Of a stretch of 6,596 bases of DNA, positions 1-5,604 are shown in pieces. Source of the DNA: JAEDES01 sp964470055. GTDB lineage: Bacteria; Bacillota_I; Bacilli_A; RF39; UBA660. Where the stretch lies: contig CAYXZZ010000065.1 in NCBI GenBank assembly GCA_964470055.1, forward strand, positions 1 through 6,596, written 5' to 3'. A program made the position numbers and the translations under genes. Position 1 is the first letter of the stretch; every line of letters begins with the position of its first letter. The notes under the pieces were generated by a model, which saw only the letters and a list, made by a program, of their open reading frames with translations, did not search any database and had not been told where the DNA came from.

Positions 1-1316
1 ACTGTACAATATGTTTCTCCATCTTTTTCATAAAATACTGCTGAATATTTATTTTCAGATTCATAAGGAATTATTTCTAAATTTTTAATTCTATGAGTTT
101 CTATATTAAGTTTTTTACCCAACACTTTAAATGCTATATCAATCGAATCGCCGATTATTTGATGTTCATCAACACCTGCTTCATTATTAATAACACCCAA
201 AAGGGCAATTTCACGAGCAGATTCAAGATTGTTTCCTGTTACTTCGCCTTCAAAACTAAATCCAGTACCAGAAATATTATATTCATCATTATTTGGCAAA
301 ATTATTTTCTTTGCTGTTTGCTCATTAACTGTTAGAGTACCAGTTTTATCACTAGCAATTACTGTACAACTTCCAAGACTTTCAGCAGACTTTAACTTTC
401 TAACAATTACATTTTTCTTAGCCATTTTATTTGAAGCAATAGTAAGAGCCATAGTAAGTGCTAAAGGTAATCCTTCTGGCATTGCCGATACAGCAAGCGC
501 TATTACTGATAAGAAAATTTCATGATATGGAACATCCTTTATAATAAGTAATACTGCTATTACAATAGCAACAATTAACACTAACATACTAATTTGTTTA
601 GATAATTTTTCAACTCTTATAGTAAGTGGTGATTTTTCTTCTTCGGCATTATTAATGCTATCTGCAATTTTACCAATTTCAGTTTTAAGACCAATACTAA
701 CAACAATTGCTTTAGCCCTTCCTGTTACAACAGTTGTACCAGAAAAAACCATATTACTTTGTTCTGCAATAATAACATTCTCTTTATTAATTACTTCACT
801 ATTTTTACTTACTTGTACACTTTCACCTGTTAATATTGATTCATCTATCATTAAATTATGTGATTCAACAATTCTCATATCAGCACTAATTTTATCTCCA
901 GATTCCAAAAGTACATAATCACCTATTGTCAAATCTTCTGCATCGATAGATATTACATCATCTCTAACAACTTTTACCTTTGTTGTTACAAGTCTTGCTA
1001 ATGATTCTGCAGTATTATTTGCTTTGTTTTCTTGATATGCTCCCATAATAGCATCTATTAATACGATAAATAATATTGCGATAGCATCTACTACTTCTCC
1101 GGCAATTAAAGATGCAACAATTGACACCAACAATAAAATAACCATTGGATCTTTAAATTCACTAAAAAATATTTTAAAGATACTATCTTTTTGTTTTTTA
1201 GGCAGTGTATTTTTACCATATTTTTGTTGTCTTTTAATAACTTCTTCTTTACTTAAACCTTTATTGCTAGTTTGTAATTCTTTTTCTATTTCACCTATTT
1301 TTTTATTATAATACAT
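1..1316 (-). CDS. P2-type cation-transporting P-type ATPase (Ca2+-ATPase-like), N-terminal part, cut by window edge
   Basis: The frame is open from the ATG at 1316 to the window edge: 438 codons and no stop. It lacks the rest of the nucleotide-binding domain and the C-terminal membrane helices. Visible in order: a cation-ATPase N-domain (about 1-50, with GLSKEEVIKRQQKYGKN), helices M1-M2 (about 57-93), the actuator domain with TGES at 163-166, M3 (about 244-260), M4 with PEGLP at 280-284, the phosphorylation motif DKTGT with Asp323, and a GDSIDIAF segment near 389 in place of the usual GDPTE-type motif. M4 PEGLP, with a glutamate at the SERCA Glu309 position, places it among P2 (Ca2+-type) pumps rather than heavy-metal or Mg2+ pumps. 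It would be an inner-membrane, ATP-driven cation exporter. Ca2+ is the likeliest ion, but M5-M6, which would help decide, lie outside the window. It has its own promoter and a predicted response-regulator box, and is separated from the kinase gene by a terminator. Confidence 0.93.
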   Translation of the reverse strand, partial: MYYNKKIGEIEKELQTSNKGLSKEEVIKRQQKYGKNTLPKKQKDSIFKIFFSEFKDPMVILLLVSIVASLIAGEVVDAIAILFIVLIDAIMGAYQENKANNTAESLARLVTTKVKVVRDDVISIDAEDLTIGDYVLLESGDKISADMRIVESHNLMIDESILTGESVQVSKNSEVINKENVIIAEQSNMVFSGTTVVTGRAKAIVVSIGLKTEIGKIADSINNAEEEKSPLTIRVEKLSKQISMLVLIVAIVIAVLLIIKDVPYHEIFLSVIALAVSAMPEGLPLALTMALTIASNKMAKKNVIVRKLKSAESLGSCTVIASDKTGTLTVNEQTAKKIILPNNDEYNISGTGFSFEGEVTGNNLESAREIALLGVINNEAGVDEHQIIGDSIDIAFKVLGKKLNIETHRIKNLEIIPYESENKYSAVFYEKDGETYCT

Positions 1317-1332
1317 TCATTTTCGCTCCTTT
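1317..1332 (-). promoter_or_regulatory. Ribosome binding site and start choice for the ATPase
   Basis: On the minus strand AAAGGAG (1332-1326) precedes two ATGs. The first (1320-1318) is 5 nt away but reads Met-Asn-Val-Leu-stop. The second (1316-1314) is 9 nt away and opens the ATPase frame. The second is therefore the true start. The first is at most a four-codon decoy that overlaps the start in another frame. Confidence 0.75.
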
Positions 1333-1378
1333 ATTAAATATTATTTCGTTATACTAACATAAAATATACAATACAAAA

Positions 1379-1384
1379 ATTATA
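1379..1384 (-). promoter_or_regulatory. -10 element of the ATPase promoter
   Basis: A perfect TATAAT lies on the minus strand about 63 bp upstream of the ATPase start. No consensus -35 is present at the expected distance; that position is occupied by the direct-repeat operator at 1395-1417, whose edge lies 10 bp upstream of the hexamer. A -10 with the activator box replacing the -35 is the typical layout of promoters activated by PhoB/OmpR-family regulators. A weaker alternative pair is TATAAC at 1348-1353 with TTGTAT 17 bp upstream. Confidence 0.6.
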
Positions 1385-1394
1385 ATACAATTAT

Positions 1395-1417
1395 CAAATT
1401 ATTAAGAATCATTAAAA
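1395..1417 (-). promoter_or_regulatory. Predicted response-regulator operator (10-bp direct repeats), ATPase copy
   Basis: On the minus strand the core reads TTTAATGATT then CTTAATAATT, two 10-bp direct repeats. The 23-bp element matches the one at 4739-4761 at 22 of 23 positions, the only difference being C/T at 1410. It overlaps the -35 position of the ATPase promoter and touches the T-run of the kinase-operon terminator. Tandem repeats with a 10-bp period are the usual binding sites of OmpR/PhoB-family dimers, and a regulator of that family is encoded next door at 2681-3376. That this regulator is the binder is inference. Confidence 0.7.
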
Positions 1418-1447
1418 AGGAGCAACTACTCTTTGTTTTGCTCCTTT
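1414..1447 (-). terminator. Rho-independent terminator of the two-component operon
   Basis: On the minus strand a 10-bp perfect stem (AAAGGAGCAA at 1447-1438 pairing with TTGCTCCTTT at 1425-1416) closes a 12-nt loop and runs into TTTTT (1418-1414). The kinase stop codon TAG (1428-1426) lies in the loop, so the 5' arm is inside the last codons of the kinase gene. It should end the regulator-kinase transcript just before the ATPase promoter, so the ATPase is a separate transcription unit. Confidence 0.88.
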
Positions 1448-2691
1448 GGTATAGTAAATTCTATTGTTAAACCTAAATTATTATAGGCTTTAATTGTCCC
1501 ACCATGCATCTCTACAAATTCTTTACAAATTGATAATCCAAGTCCTGATATTTTTCTAGAGTTATCTGTTGTAAACAATGGATCAAAGATTTTCTTAATT
1601 ATTTCTTCATCAACACCTTTACCATTATCAGAAATAATAAATTTATAATAATCATTTATGAACTCAACTTTAATTTTTATGATACCATTTGCTTTAATGT
1701 AACGAACACTATTATCAATTATATTTGATATAATTCTTCTAATTTTCTTAATATCTATTTTAATAAAGTCATCTATACAATTAGATTCTATCATAAGTTT
1801 AATATTAGCATTTTCTAAATCAAATTCATAATCTTCTTTAATTTGATCTAATAAATCTTTCATCTTTACAGATTTTAATTTTAATGTCCCGGAAGTATTA
1901 TTTACAAGATAGTCATCAAAATTATTTAAAATATCTTTCATATTTTTTGCTTTTGAATTTATTTTTTCATTATATTTTGACATTTGCTCTTTTGTCATAT
2001 CTTTTTCCAACATCAAATTAGAATATCCTATTACTGAAGTAAGAGGTGTTTTTAAATCGTGTGAAATACTAGCAATTATTCTATTTTGTTCTTTCTTTTC
2101 TTCTTCTAATGCATCTGTTAAAGAAACAAATTCATCTTGAAGAACAGATATTTCATTATGAACCTTTGGCATTTTTTTAGGTTTTTTTCCAAATTTATAA
2201 TCCTGCATATCTGATCCTAATTTTCTTAAAGGGTTAATCAACGTTCTATTAATTACAAATACTGAAATAAGAGCTATTCCTATTGCTACAATACCATGTG
2301 CCTTTAAAAGTCCTAATGCTAAACTAGATATATCAAATGCATTATTACTATATATCTTCAATAGATAATTTTGATTATTTATTTCTATTAATTCAGAAAA
2401 AATATTGGAATTCACATTATTTTCTTTAATATTTTTATCAATATGATGTTCTTCACTTTCAATGCTATAAGATATTTCATCTATTTTATCAAGTTCAATA
2501 ACCAATTCTTCATAACTTCCATATTTTTTATCATAGAATTTTTCATATATCATATTTTCTTGTTCTTTTAAAAGCTCATCTTTAGGATTAAAATATAATA
2601 GTTTCCATACAAAAATCGTTGATATATTTAATACTGCAAGTAGAAAGAAAAAGGTATAAATAAATTTTCTTATTGTTTTCTTATTTTTCAT
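1426..2691 (-). CDS. Membrane-bound sensor histidine kinase
   Basis: This 421-residue kinase is the partner of the regulator at 2681-3376. In order: a short basic N-terminus, TM1 (about 10-32), an extracytoplasmic loop of about 90 residues, TM2 (about 123-147), a HAMP-like linker (about 148-200, with Pro154 and the conserved glutamate region NEIS near 179-182), a HisKA dimerisation domain with SHDLKTPLT (phospho-acceptor His211), and an HATPase_c domain with N-box (Asn323, Asn327), G1 DNGKG (355-359), F-box around 369-373 and G2 GLGL (383-386). All catalytic boxes are intact. The loop is rich in Glu and Asp and contains a His-His pair near 82-83, which could suit cation or cationic-peptide sensing (inference). 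The ATG is preceded by AAGGGA with 8-nt spacing, and the gene overlaps the regulator by 11 bp, suggesting translational coupling. Sequence style is close to VanS-like Bacillota kinases, but the signal cannot be named. Confidence 0.95.
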   Translation of the reverse strand: MKNKKTIRKFIYTFFFLLAVLNISTIFVWKLLYFNPKDELLKEQENMIYEKFYDKKYGSYEELVIELDKIDEISYSIESEEHHIDKNIKENNVNSNIFSELIEINNQNYLLKIYSNNAFDISSLALGLLKAHGIVAIGIALISVFVINRTLINPLRKLGSDMQDYKFGKKPKKMPKVHNEISVLQDEFVSLTDALEEEKKEQNRIIASISHDLKTPLTSVIGYSNLMLEKDMTKEQMSKYNEKINSKAKNMKDILNNFDDYLVNNTSGTLKLKSVKMKDLLDQIKEDYEFDLENANIKLMIESNCIDDFIKIDIKKIRRIISNIIDNSVRYIKANGIIKIKVEFINDYYKFIISDNGKGVDEEIIKKIFDPLFTTDNSRKISGLGLSICKEFVEMHGGTIKAYNNLGLTIEFTIPKEQNKE

Positions 2692-3376
2692 TTGAAAAAT
2701 CCCTTACAAATTTATATCCATAACCCCAAACTGTTATAATATATTTATTATTATCTTGTAATTTATCTCTTAAACTTTTGATATTTACAGCTATTGTGCC
2801 TATATCTCCATAATCAAATCCCCAAACATTCTCAAAAATTTTTTCTTTGGATAATGATATTCCAGCATTTTTCATTAAATATTTTAATAATTCATATTCT
2901 CTGGTTGAAAGAATTATTCTTTCACCATTTTTAGTAACTTCTAAACTTTCTTCATTTAGCGATATTTCTCCGATTGTTATTATTTTCCCATTGCCATTTG
3001 ATTTACTTCTTTTATTAATTCTAAGATGCGATTTAACCTTTAAAATTAAATCTATGTTTTCAAATGGTTTTGTTATATAATCATCTCCACCTATTTCATA
3101 ACCTAACATTCTATCTATAGTTTCTTTTTTGGCTGATAGAAAAATAATTGGTACATCAATTTTATCACGAATCTTTAAACATAATTCGGTACCGCTTAAT
3201 TCAGGCATCATAATATCAAGTAATATCAGGTCATATTCTCCATTGCCATTTTCCAACAACTTTAATGCTTCTAATGGATTGTTTATTATATCTGATTCGA
3301 TTTGCTCTCCTTCTAAAACCAAAGACACTAACTCCGAAATATCTTTATCATCATCTACAATTAATACTTTTGCCAT
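2681..3376 (-). CDS. OmpR/PhoB-family response regulator
   Basis: 231 residues, normal length for the family. The receiver domain (about 1-120) has the acidic triad DDD at 8-10, the phospho-acceptor Asp54 in LLDIMMP, Ser81 in place of the usual Thr/Ser switch, Tyr100 and Lys103 in KPF. A short Ser/Asn/Gly linker (about 123-131) leads to a winged-helix DNA-binding domain (about 131-226) with the expected TREYELLKYL helix and the C-terminal WGYGYKF wing. The start is preceded by AAAGGAG with 8-nt spacing. It is the first gene of the operon, followed by its kinase. As an OmpR/PhoB-type protein it should bind tandem direct repeats as a dimer; such repeats lie upstream of both neighbouring minus-strand units (1395-1417 and 4739-4761). 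No copy of that box is seen at its own promoter, so autoregulation through it is not supported. Confidence 0.96.
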   Translation of the reverse strand: MAKVLIVDDDKDISELVSLVLEGEQIESDIINNPLEALKLLENGNGEYDLILLDIMMPELSGTELCLKIRDKIDVPIIFLSAKKETIDRMLGYEIGGDDYITKPFENIDLILKVKSHLRINKRSKSNGNGKIITIGEISLNEESLEVTKNGERIILSTREYELLKYLMKNAGISLSKEKIFENVWGFDYGDIGTIAVNIKSLRDKLQDNNKYIITVWGYGYKFVRDFSNEK

Positions 3377-3432
3377 GAGCTCTTCTCCTTTATATAAATA
3401 CTTCTTTTTTTAAAGTAAGTTTGCACATATAT

Positions 3433-3438
3433 ATTATA
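3433..3438 (-). promoter_or_regulatory. -10 element, possible promoter of the two-component operon
   Basis: TATAAT lies on the minus strand 57 bp upstream of the regulator start, inside the 122-bp gap after the broken gene. There is no convincing -35 at 16-18 bp and no copy of the direct-repeat operator. The operon may be transcribed from here at a basal level, or by read-through from the membrane-protein gene, since no clear terminator separates them. Confidence 0.4.
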
Positions 3439-3498
3439 CAACAAAAATAGCCAATATTTTATGTTTTGAATTAGTTTTTATAGTTTATTCACTATTTA

Positions 3499-3869
3499 TT
3501 AATTTTTTAACTTTCTCAATTTTATTTTTTCTTCTTTGTCTACAAGTATTTCTAATTCAACCATAGCCAAAACAAATACTCATCCTATTATTAAAACTAC
3601 TTCTCTAAATACTTCACTTGCTATTTGAATTGATAAAGATAGAATAATATTCCAAGTATTAAATAAATTACATGAATTCTATCAATTCTAACATGTTTTT
3701 TATTATTCTTTTCATACTCTTCTTCCAAATCTTGTTTAATTAACTCAATAATATTTATTTCATCTTCTAACTTACTATTAATTATAATTTTCAAATTATC
3801 TCTTTGGCTAAATTTTGGTGTTTCATCTACTATACAATTAATTAATGATTTAGATACTTTTTTCTTTAT
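3499..3869 (-). pseudogene. Degraded small membrane-protein gene (lost start, frameshift, in-frame TGA)
   Basis: A protein-like sequence continues straight after the membrane-protein gene but is broken in three places. (1) The expected start is ATA at 3869-3867. A G at 3867 would give ATGA, a 4-bp stop-start overlap with the upstream gene. (2) The first frame (3869 to TAG at 3623-3621, 82 residues) holds a charged N-terminal part and the beginning of a membrane helix (RIDRIHVIYLILGI); near 3641-3650 the sense shifts by one base into the frame reading ILSLSIQIASEVFREVVLII. (3) That frame meets TGA at 3582-3580, where TGG (Trp) would give GWVFVLAMVELEI, then runs to TAA at 3501-3499. The repaired product would be about 122 residues with a soluble N-terminus, two hydrophobic segments and a basic C-terminus. 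It resembles in style small clostridial membrane proteins with a GWV..WE-like motif, though I cannot name the family. Its position suggests it was the operon partner of the gene at 3866-4666. Confidence 0.72.
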
Positions 3870-4666
3870 GCACTAACTTCTTTCCTTTTAGTCATCAAAT
3901 TACCAGCTAATTTATATTTTTCTTCATTTTTAATATACAAATATCCAAAAACACTAAATACAATTGCTCCAATAAAATTAACAATTAAATCAGACATTGT
4001 ATCATGAAGACCAATATCTAAATAACCTTTAAATCTTACTAATTCATTACCCGCTTCATCATATGCAATTGTATAATCAATTCCATCTATTGTAACGACA
4101 TTATTATCAAATTCAGGATCTAAATTCACTGTTCTTATTGCAGTAACATATTCATCTTTTTGCATATCTGTTTTAAAGGTTACATCCATTCCATATTCAA
4201 ACATTTCCCACGCTATTCCTACTGTCATTGAGAAACAAAATGAAACAAGCGCAACAAATATTGGAGACAATTTCATCAAATGCATTTTCTTATTTAACAA
4301 ATATATTAAAGAAAATCCTATACTACCACATAAAAACCCATTTACTGTATGTAAAGCTACATCCCAAAAAGGTACAGTACCATAAAAGTTGTTTATCTCA
4401 CCTAATATTTCTGCTGAAAATATAAATATAAAAACTATTCTTTCCAATATACTTGGAAAATCAATTTTGAATGTTCTTTCAATGATATATGGCAAAAGAA
4501 ACAAAAATAAGGTTAAGATACAAAACAATGCATTTTCATAATCCCCATTTATTAATTCTCTAATCAGACATATTATGATTAATACTCTTAAAAATATAAA
4601 TACAAATATAGATTTCTTGTCATTTTCTCTAAAAAATCTTTTAATTCTTTCAATCATTTTCTTCAT
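3866..4666 (-). CDS. Polytopic membrane protein resembling the YjdF/DUF2238 group
   Basis: 266 residues with a basic N-terminus and about six membrane segments (roughly 19-39, 44-62, 72-93, 102-124, 133-156, 225-247). Conserved-looking polar residues sit in or beside helices: Glu86 and Glu90, WDVALH at 101-106, WEMFEYG at 153-159, and LHDTMSDLIVN at 220-230. Trp-Asp-x3-His, Trp-Glu-x2-Glu-Tyr and Asp-Thr-x2-Asp patterns of this kind recall YjdF/DUF2238 membrane proteins, whose function is not established. Between helices 5 and 6 is a polar segment of about 60 residues (160-220). The start has GAGG 5 nt upstream. The gene is read divergently from the acyltransferase at 4834, is preceded by the direct-repeat operator (4739-4761), and is followed without a gap by the broken gene at 3499-3869. 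The acidic and histidine residues near membranes could bind a metal or a phospholipid headgroup, but nothing here proves it. Confidence 0.85.
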   Translation of the reverse strand: MKKMIERIKRFFRENDKKSIFVFIFLRVLIIICLIRELINGDYENALFCILTLFLFLLPYIIERTFKIDFPSILERIVFIFIFSAEILGEINNFYGTVPFWDVALHTVNGFLCGSIGFSLIYLLNKKMHLMKLSPIFVALVSFCFSMTVGIAWEMFEYGMDVTFKTDMQKDEYVTAIRTVNLDPEFDNNVVTIDGIDYTIAYDEAGNELVRFKGYLDIGLHDTMSDLIVNFIGAIVFSVFGYLYIKNEEKYKLAGNLMTKRKEVSA

Positions 4667-4701
4667 AACTACCTCACCATAATCTTTAGAATATCTACAT
4701 T

Positions 4702-4734
4702 TTGGTATTATACTAATAAAATATTAAATACCAA
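4702..4734. repeat. 8-bp inverted repeat around the membrane-protein promoter
   Basis: TTGGTATT at 4702-4709 and AATACCAA at 4727-4734 are exact inverted copies separated by 17 bp. The pair brackets the predicted start of transcription of the membrane-protein gene: the right arm overlaps the -10-like TTTAAT, and the left arm overlaps a second candidate -10 (TATAAT on the minus strand, 4712-4707). It could be the operator of a second regulator or a hairpin in the leader. In so AT-rich a spacer an 8-bp dyad can also be chance, though the GG/CC content argues mildly against that. Confidence 0.4.
4723..4728 (-). promoter_or_regulatory. -10-like element of the membrane-protein operon promoter
   Basis: TTTAAT on the minus strand matches TATAAT at five of six positions and stands at exactly the same distance from the direct-repeat box (10 bp) as TATAAT does at the ATPase promoter. 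The alternative is a conventional promoter slightly downstream: TTGGTA (4734-4729), 16-bp spacer, TATAAT (4712-4707). The equal spacing favours the first for activated transcription; both could be used. Confidence 0.5.
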
Positions 4735-4738
4735 TAAC

Positions 4739-4761
4739 CAAATTATTAAGAATTATTAAAA
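4739..4761 (-). promoter_or_regulatory. Predicted response-regulator operator (10-bp direct repeats), membrane-protein copy
   Basis: On the minus strand the core reads TTTAATAATT then CTTAATAATT, two 10-bp repeats differing at one base. The 23-bp element is the same as that at 1395-1417 except for one base. Orientation and distance to the -10-like hexamer both match the ATPase copy, which points to control of the gene at 3866-4666 rather than of the plus-strand acyltransferase. In the plus direction no -10 lies at the corresponding spacing. Confidence 0.7.
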
Positions 4762-4772
4762 TGACTTAATCT

Positions 4773-4813
4773 TTGAAGAAAAATAAAAAATACTATAATT
4801 TTTAGTATATAAT
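4773..4813 (+). promoter_or_regulatory. Candidate promoter of the plus-strand acyltransferase
   Basis: TATAAT occurs at 4794-4799 and again at 4808-4813. A -35-like TTGAAG (4773-4778) stands 15 bp before the first. Spacing is short and the region is nearly all A and T, so the choice of hexamer is uncertain. The start codon at 4834 follows GGTGAT (4825-4830), a good match to the 16S rRNA tail. Confidence 0.4.
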
Positions 4814-4833
4814 ATTATAAGTGTGGTGATAAA

Positions 4834-5595
4834 ATGGAAAAGCAAAAAATCAGATATTATAATTCTTTTGAAGAGGATTTTGTTACACTTAAAAATCAAG
4901 AATACCATGTTAAAGACTCCTATAAATATATACACAACAATATTTTTTACAAAGTATTTTCATTTTTACTATATATAATTTTTTATATAGTAGGTATTAT
5001 TTATTTAAAACTTATTTTACATGTTAAATTTAAAAACAAAAAAATATTAAAACAACACAAAGGATACTTTATATATGCTAATCACACTCAAGTTGTTGGA
5101 GATCCTTTTATACCAGGAGTTTTATTATTTCCTAAAAAACCATATATTATTGTTAATGCTGCAAATCTAAAGTTACCTATCTTTGGAAAATTTATGCCAT
5201 TTTTAGGTGCTTTACCAATACCAAACGAAGTACATAAGTTTAAAGAATTTATGGATGCTATAAATGAACTTAATAGCAAAAAGAAAAATATTGTAATTTT
5301 TCCTGAAGCTCATGTTTGGCCGTATAATACATTTATTAGAGACTTTCCTACAACCTCATTTAGATTCCCAGTAGAAAATGAAGCGCCCGTTTTTACCATG
5401 ACAACTACATATCAAAAAGCTAAATATAGAAAAAAACCAAATATAACTATTTATTTTGATGGTCCTTTTTACCCTAACGAAGGTGAAACAAAAAAAGAAA
5501 AAACCAAGATATTACACGATAAAGTTTATGAAAGTTTAGTTAATAATTCTAAACATAGTAATTACGAATACATTAAATACATAAAAAAAGATTAA
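4834..5595 (+). CDS. PlsC-like lysophospholipid acyltransferase family protein with HX5D motif
   Basis: 253 residues. A membrane segment at about 42-63 is followed by the acyltransferase fold. Block I reads NHTQVVGDPF (His84, Asp90), block II is around FLGALPIP (123-130), block III is FPEAHVWPY (156-164) and block IV is PVFTMTTTY (185-193). This is the glycerophospholipid acyltransferase (PlsC/LPLAT) pattern. However, the catalytic His and Asp are five residues apart instead of the usual four, and PEAHxW replaces the common PEGTRS. I recall this variant from Bacillota proteins generally annotated as 1-acyl-glycerol-3-phosphate acyltransferases, so it is probably a real subfamily rather than a damaged enzyme. 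The likely role is acyl transfer to a lysolipid or other membrane-associated acceptor at the cytoplasmic face; the acceptor is unknown. It is transcribed alone on the plus strand, divergent from the membrane-protein gene and overlapping its convergent neighbour at the stop codons. Confidence 0.88.
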   Translation: MEKQKIRYYNSFEEDFVTLKNQEYHVKDSYKYIHNNIFYKVFSFLLYIIFYIVGIIYLKLILHVKFKNKKILKQHKGYFIYANHTQVVGDPFIPGVLLFPKKPYIIVNAANLKLPIFGKFMPFLGALPIPNEVHKFKEFMDAINELNSKKKNIVIFPEAHVWPYNTFIRDFPTTSFRFPVENEAPVFTMTTTYQKAKYRKKPNITIYFDGPFYPNEGETKKEKTKILHDKVYESLVNNSKHSNYEYIKYIKKD

Positions 5596-5604
5596 TCCTT
5601 TTTT
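5583..5604. terminator. Possible bidirectional terminator at the convergent gene ends
   Basis: GATTAATC (5590-5597) is flanked by seven A on the left and, after one C, by six T on the right. This forms an almost perfect 22-bp dyad centred on the two overlapping stop codons. Either strand would give an A/U-only hairpin with a terminal U-run. The lack of G/C pairs makes a stable terminator doubtful, but no other candidate is seen between the two genes. Confidence 0.3.

Noticed and set aside
229..918. Open frames on the plus strand (229-525 and 655-918) with hydrophobic translations
   Set aside because: They lie antisense to the ATPase frame, which has clear TGES, PEGLP and DKTGT motifs and a good ribosome site. 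They have no recognisable domains or ribosome sites of their own.
2847..3413. Open frames on the plus strand opposite the response regulator (2847-3080, 3129-3413)
   Set aside because: Antisense shadows of a well-supported regulator gene; no ribosome sites and low-complexity translations.
3377..3498. A copy of the direct-repeat operator at the regulator promoter (autoregulation)
   Set aside because: The TTAA-containing stretches at 3498-3510 and nearby do not give two TTAATAATT-like repeats with a 10-bp period at the right distance from the TATAAT at 3433-3438.
3481..3504. A terminator after the broken gene (ATAGT/ACTAT hairpin)
   Set aside because: The stem is only five A/T-rich pairs without a proper T-run.
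3580..3582. TGA read as tryptophan (alternative genetic code), suggested by the context GG-TGA-GTATTTGTT in the broken gene
   Set aside because: Every intact gene in the window is read with the standard code, tryptophan is TGG throughout (for example in the regulator WGYGY), and the same locus has two other lesions. A nonsense mutation is simpler.
4739..4799. The second operator copy controlling the plus-strand acyltransferase
   Set aside because: In the plus direction no -10-like hexamer lies 10 bp from the box, and the box orientation is opposite to that seen at the ATPase. Dual control is not excluded but is not supported.
5088..5279. Minus-strand 63-residue frame inside the plus-strand acyltransferase
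   Set aside because: It is fully inside a gene with intact catalytic blocks and has no independent support.
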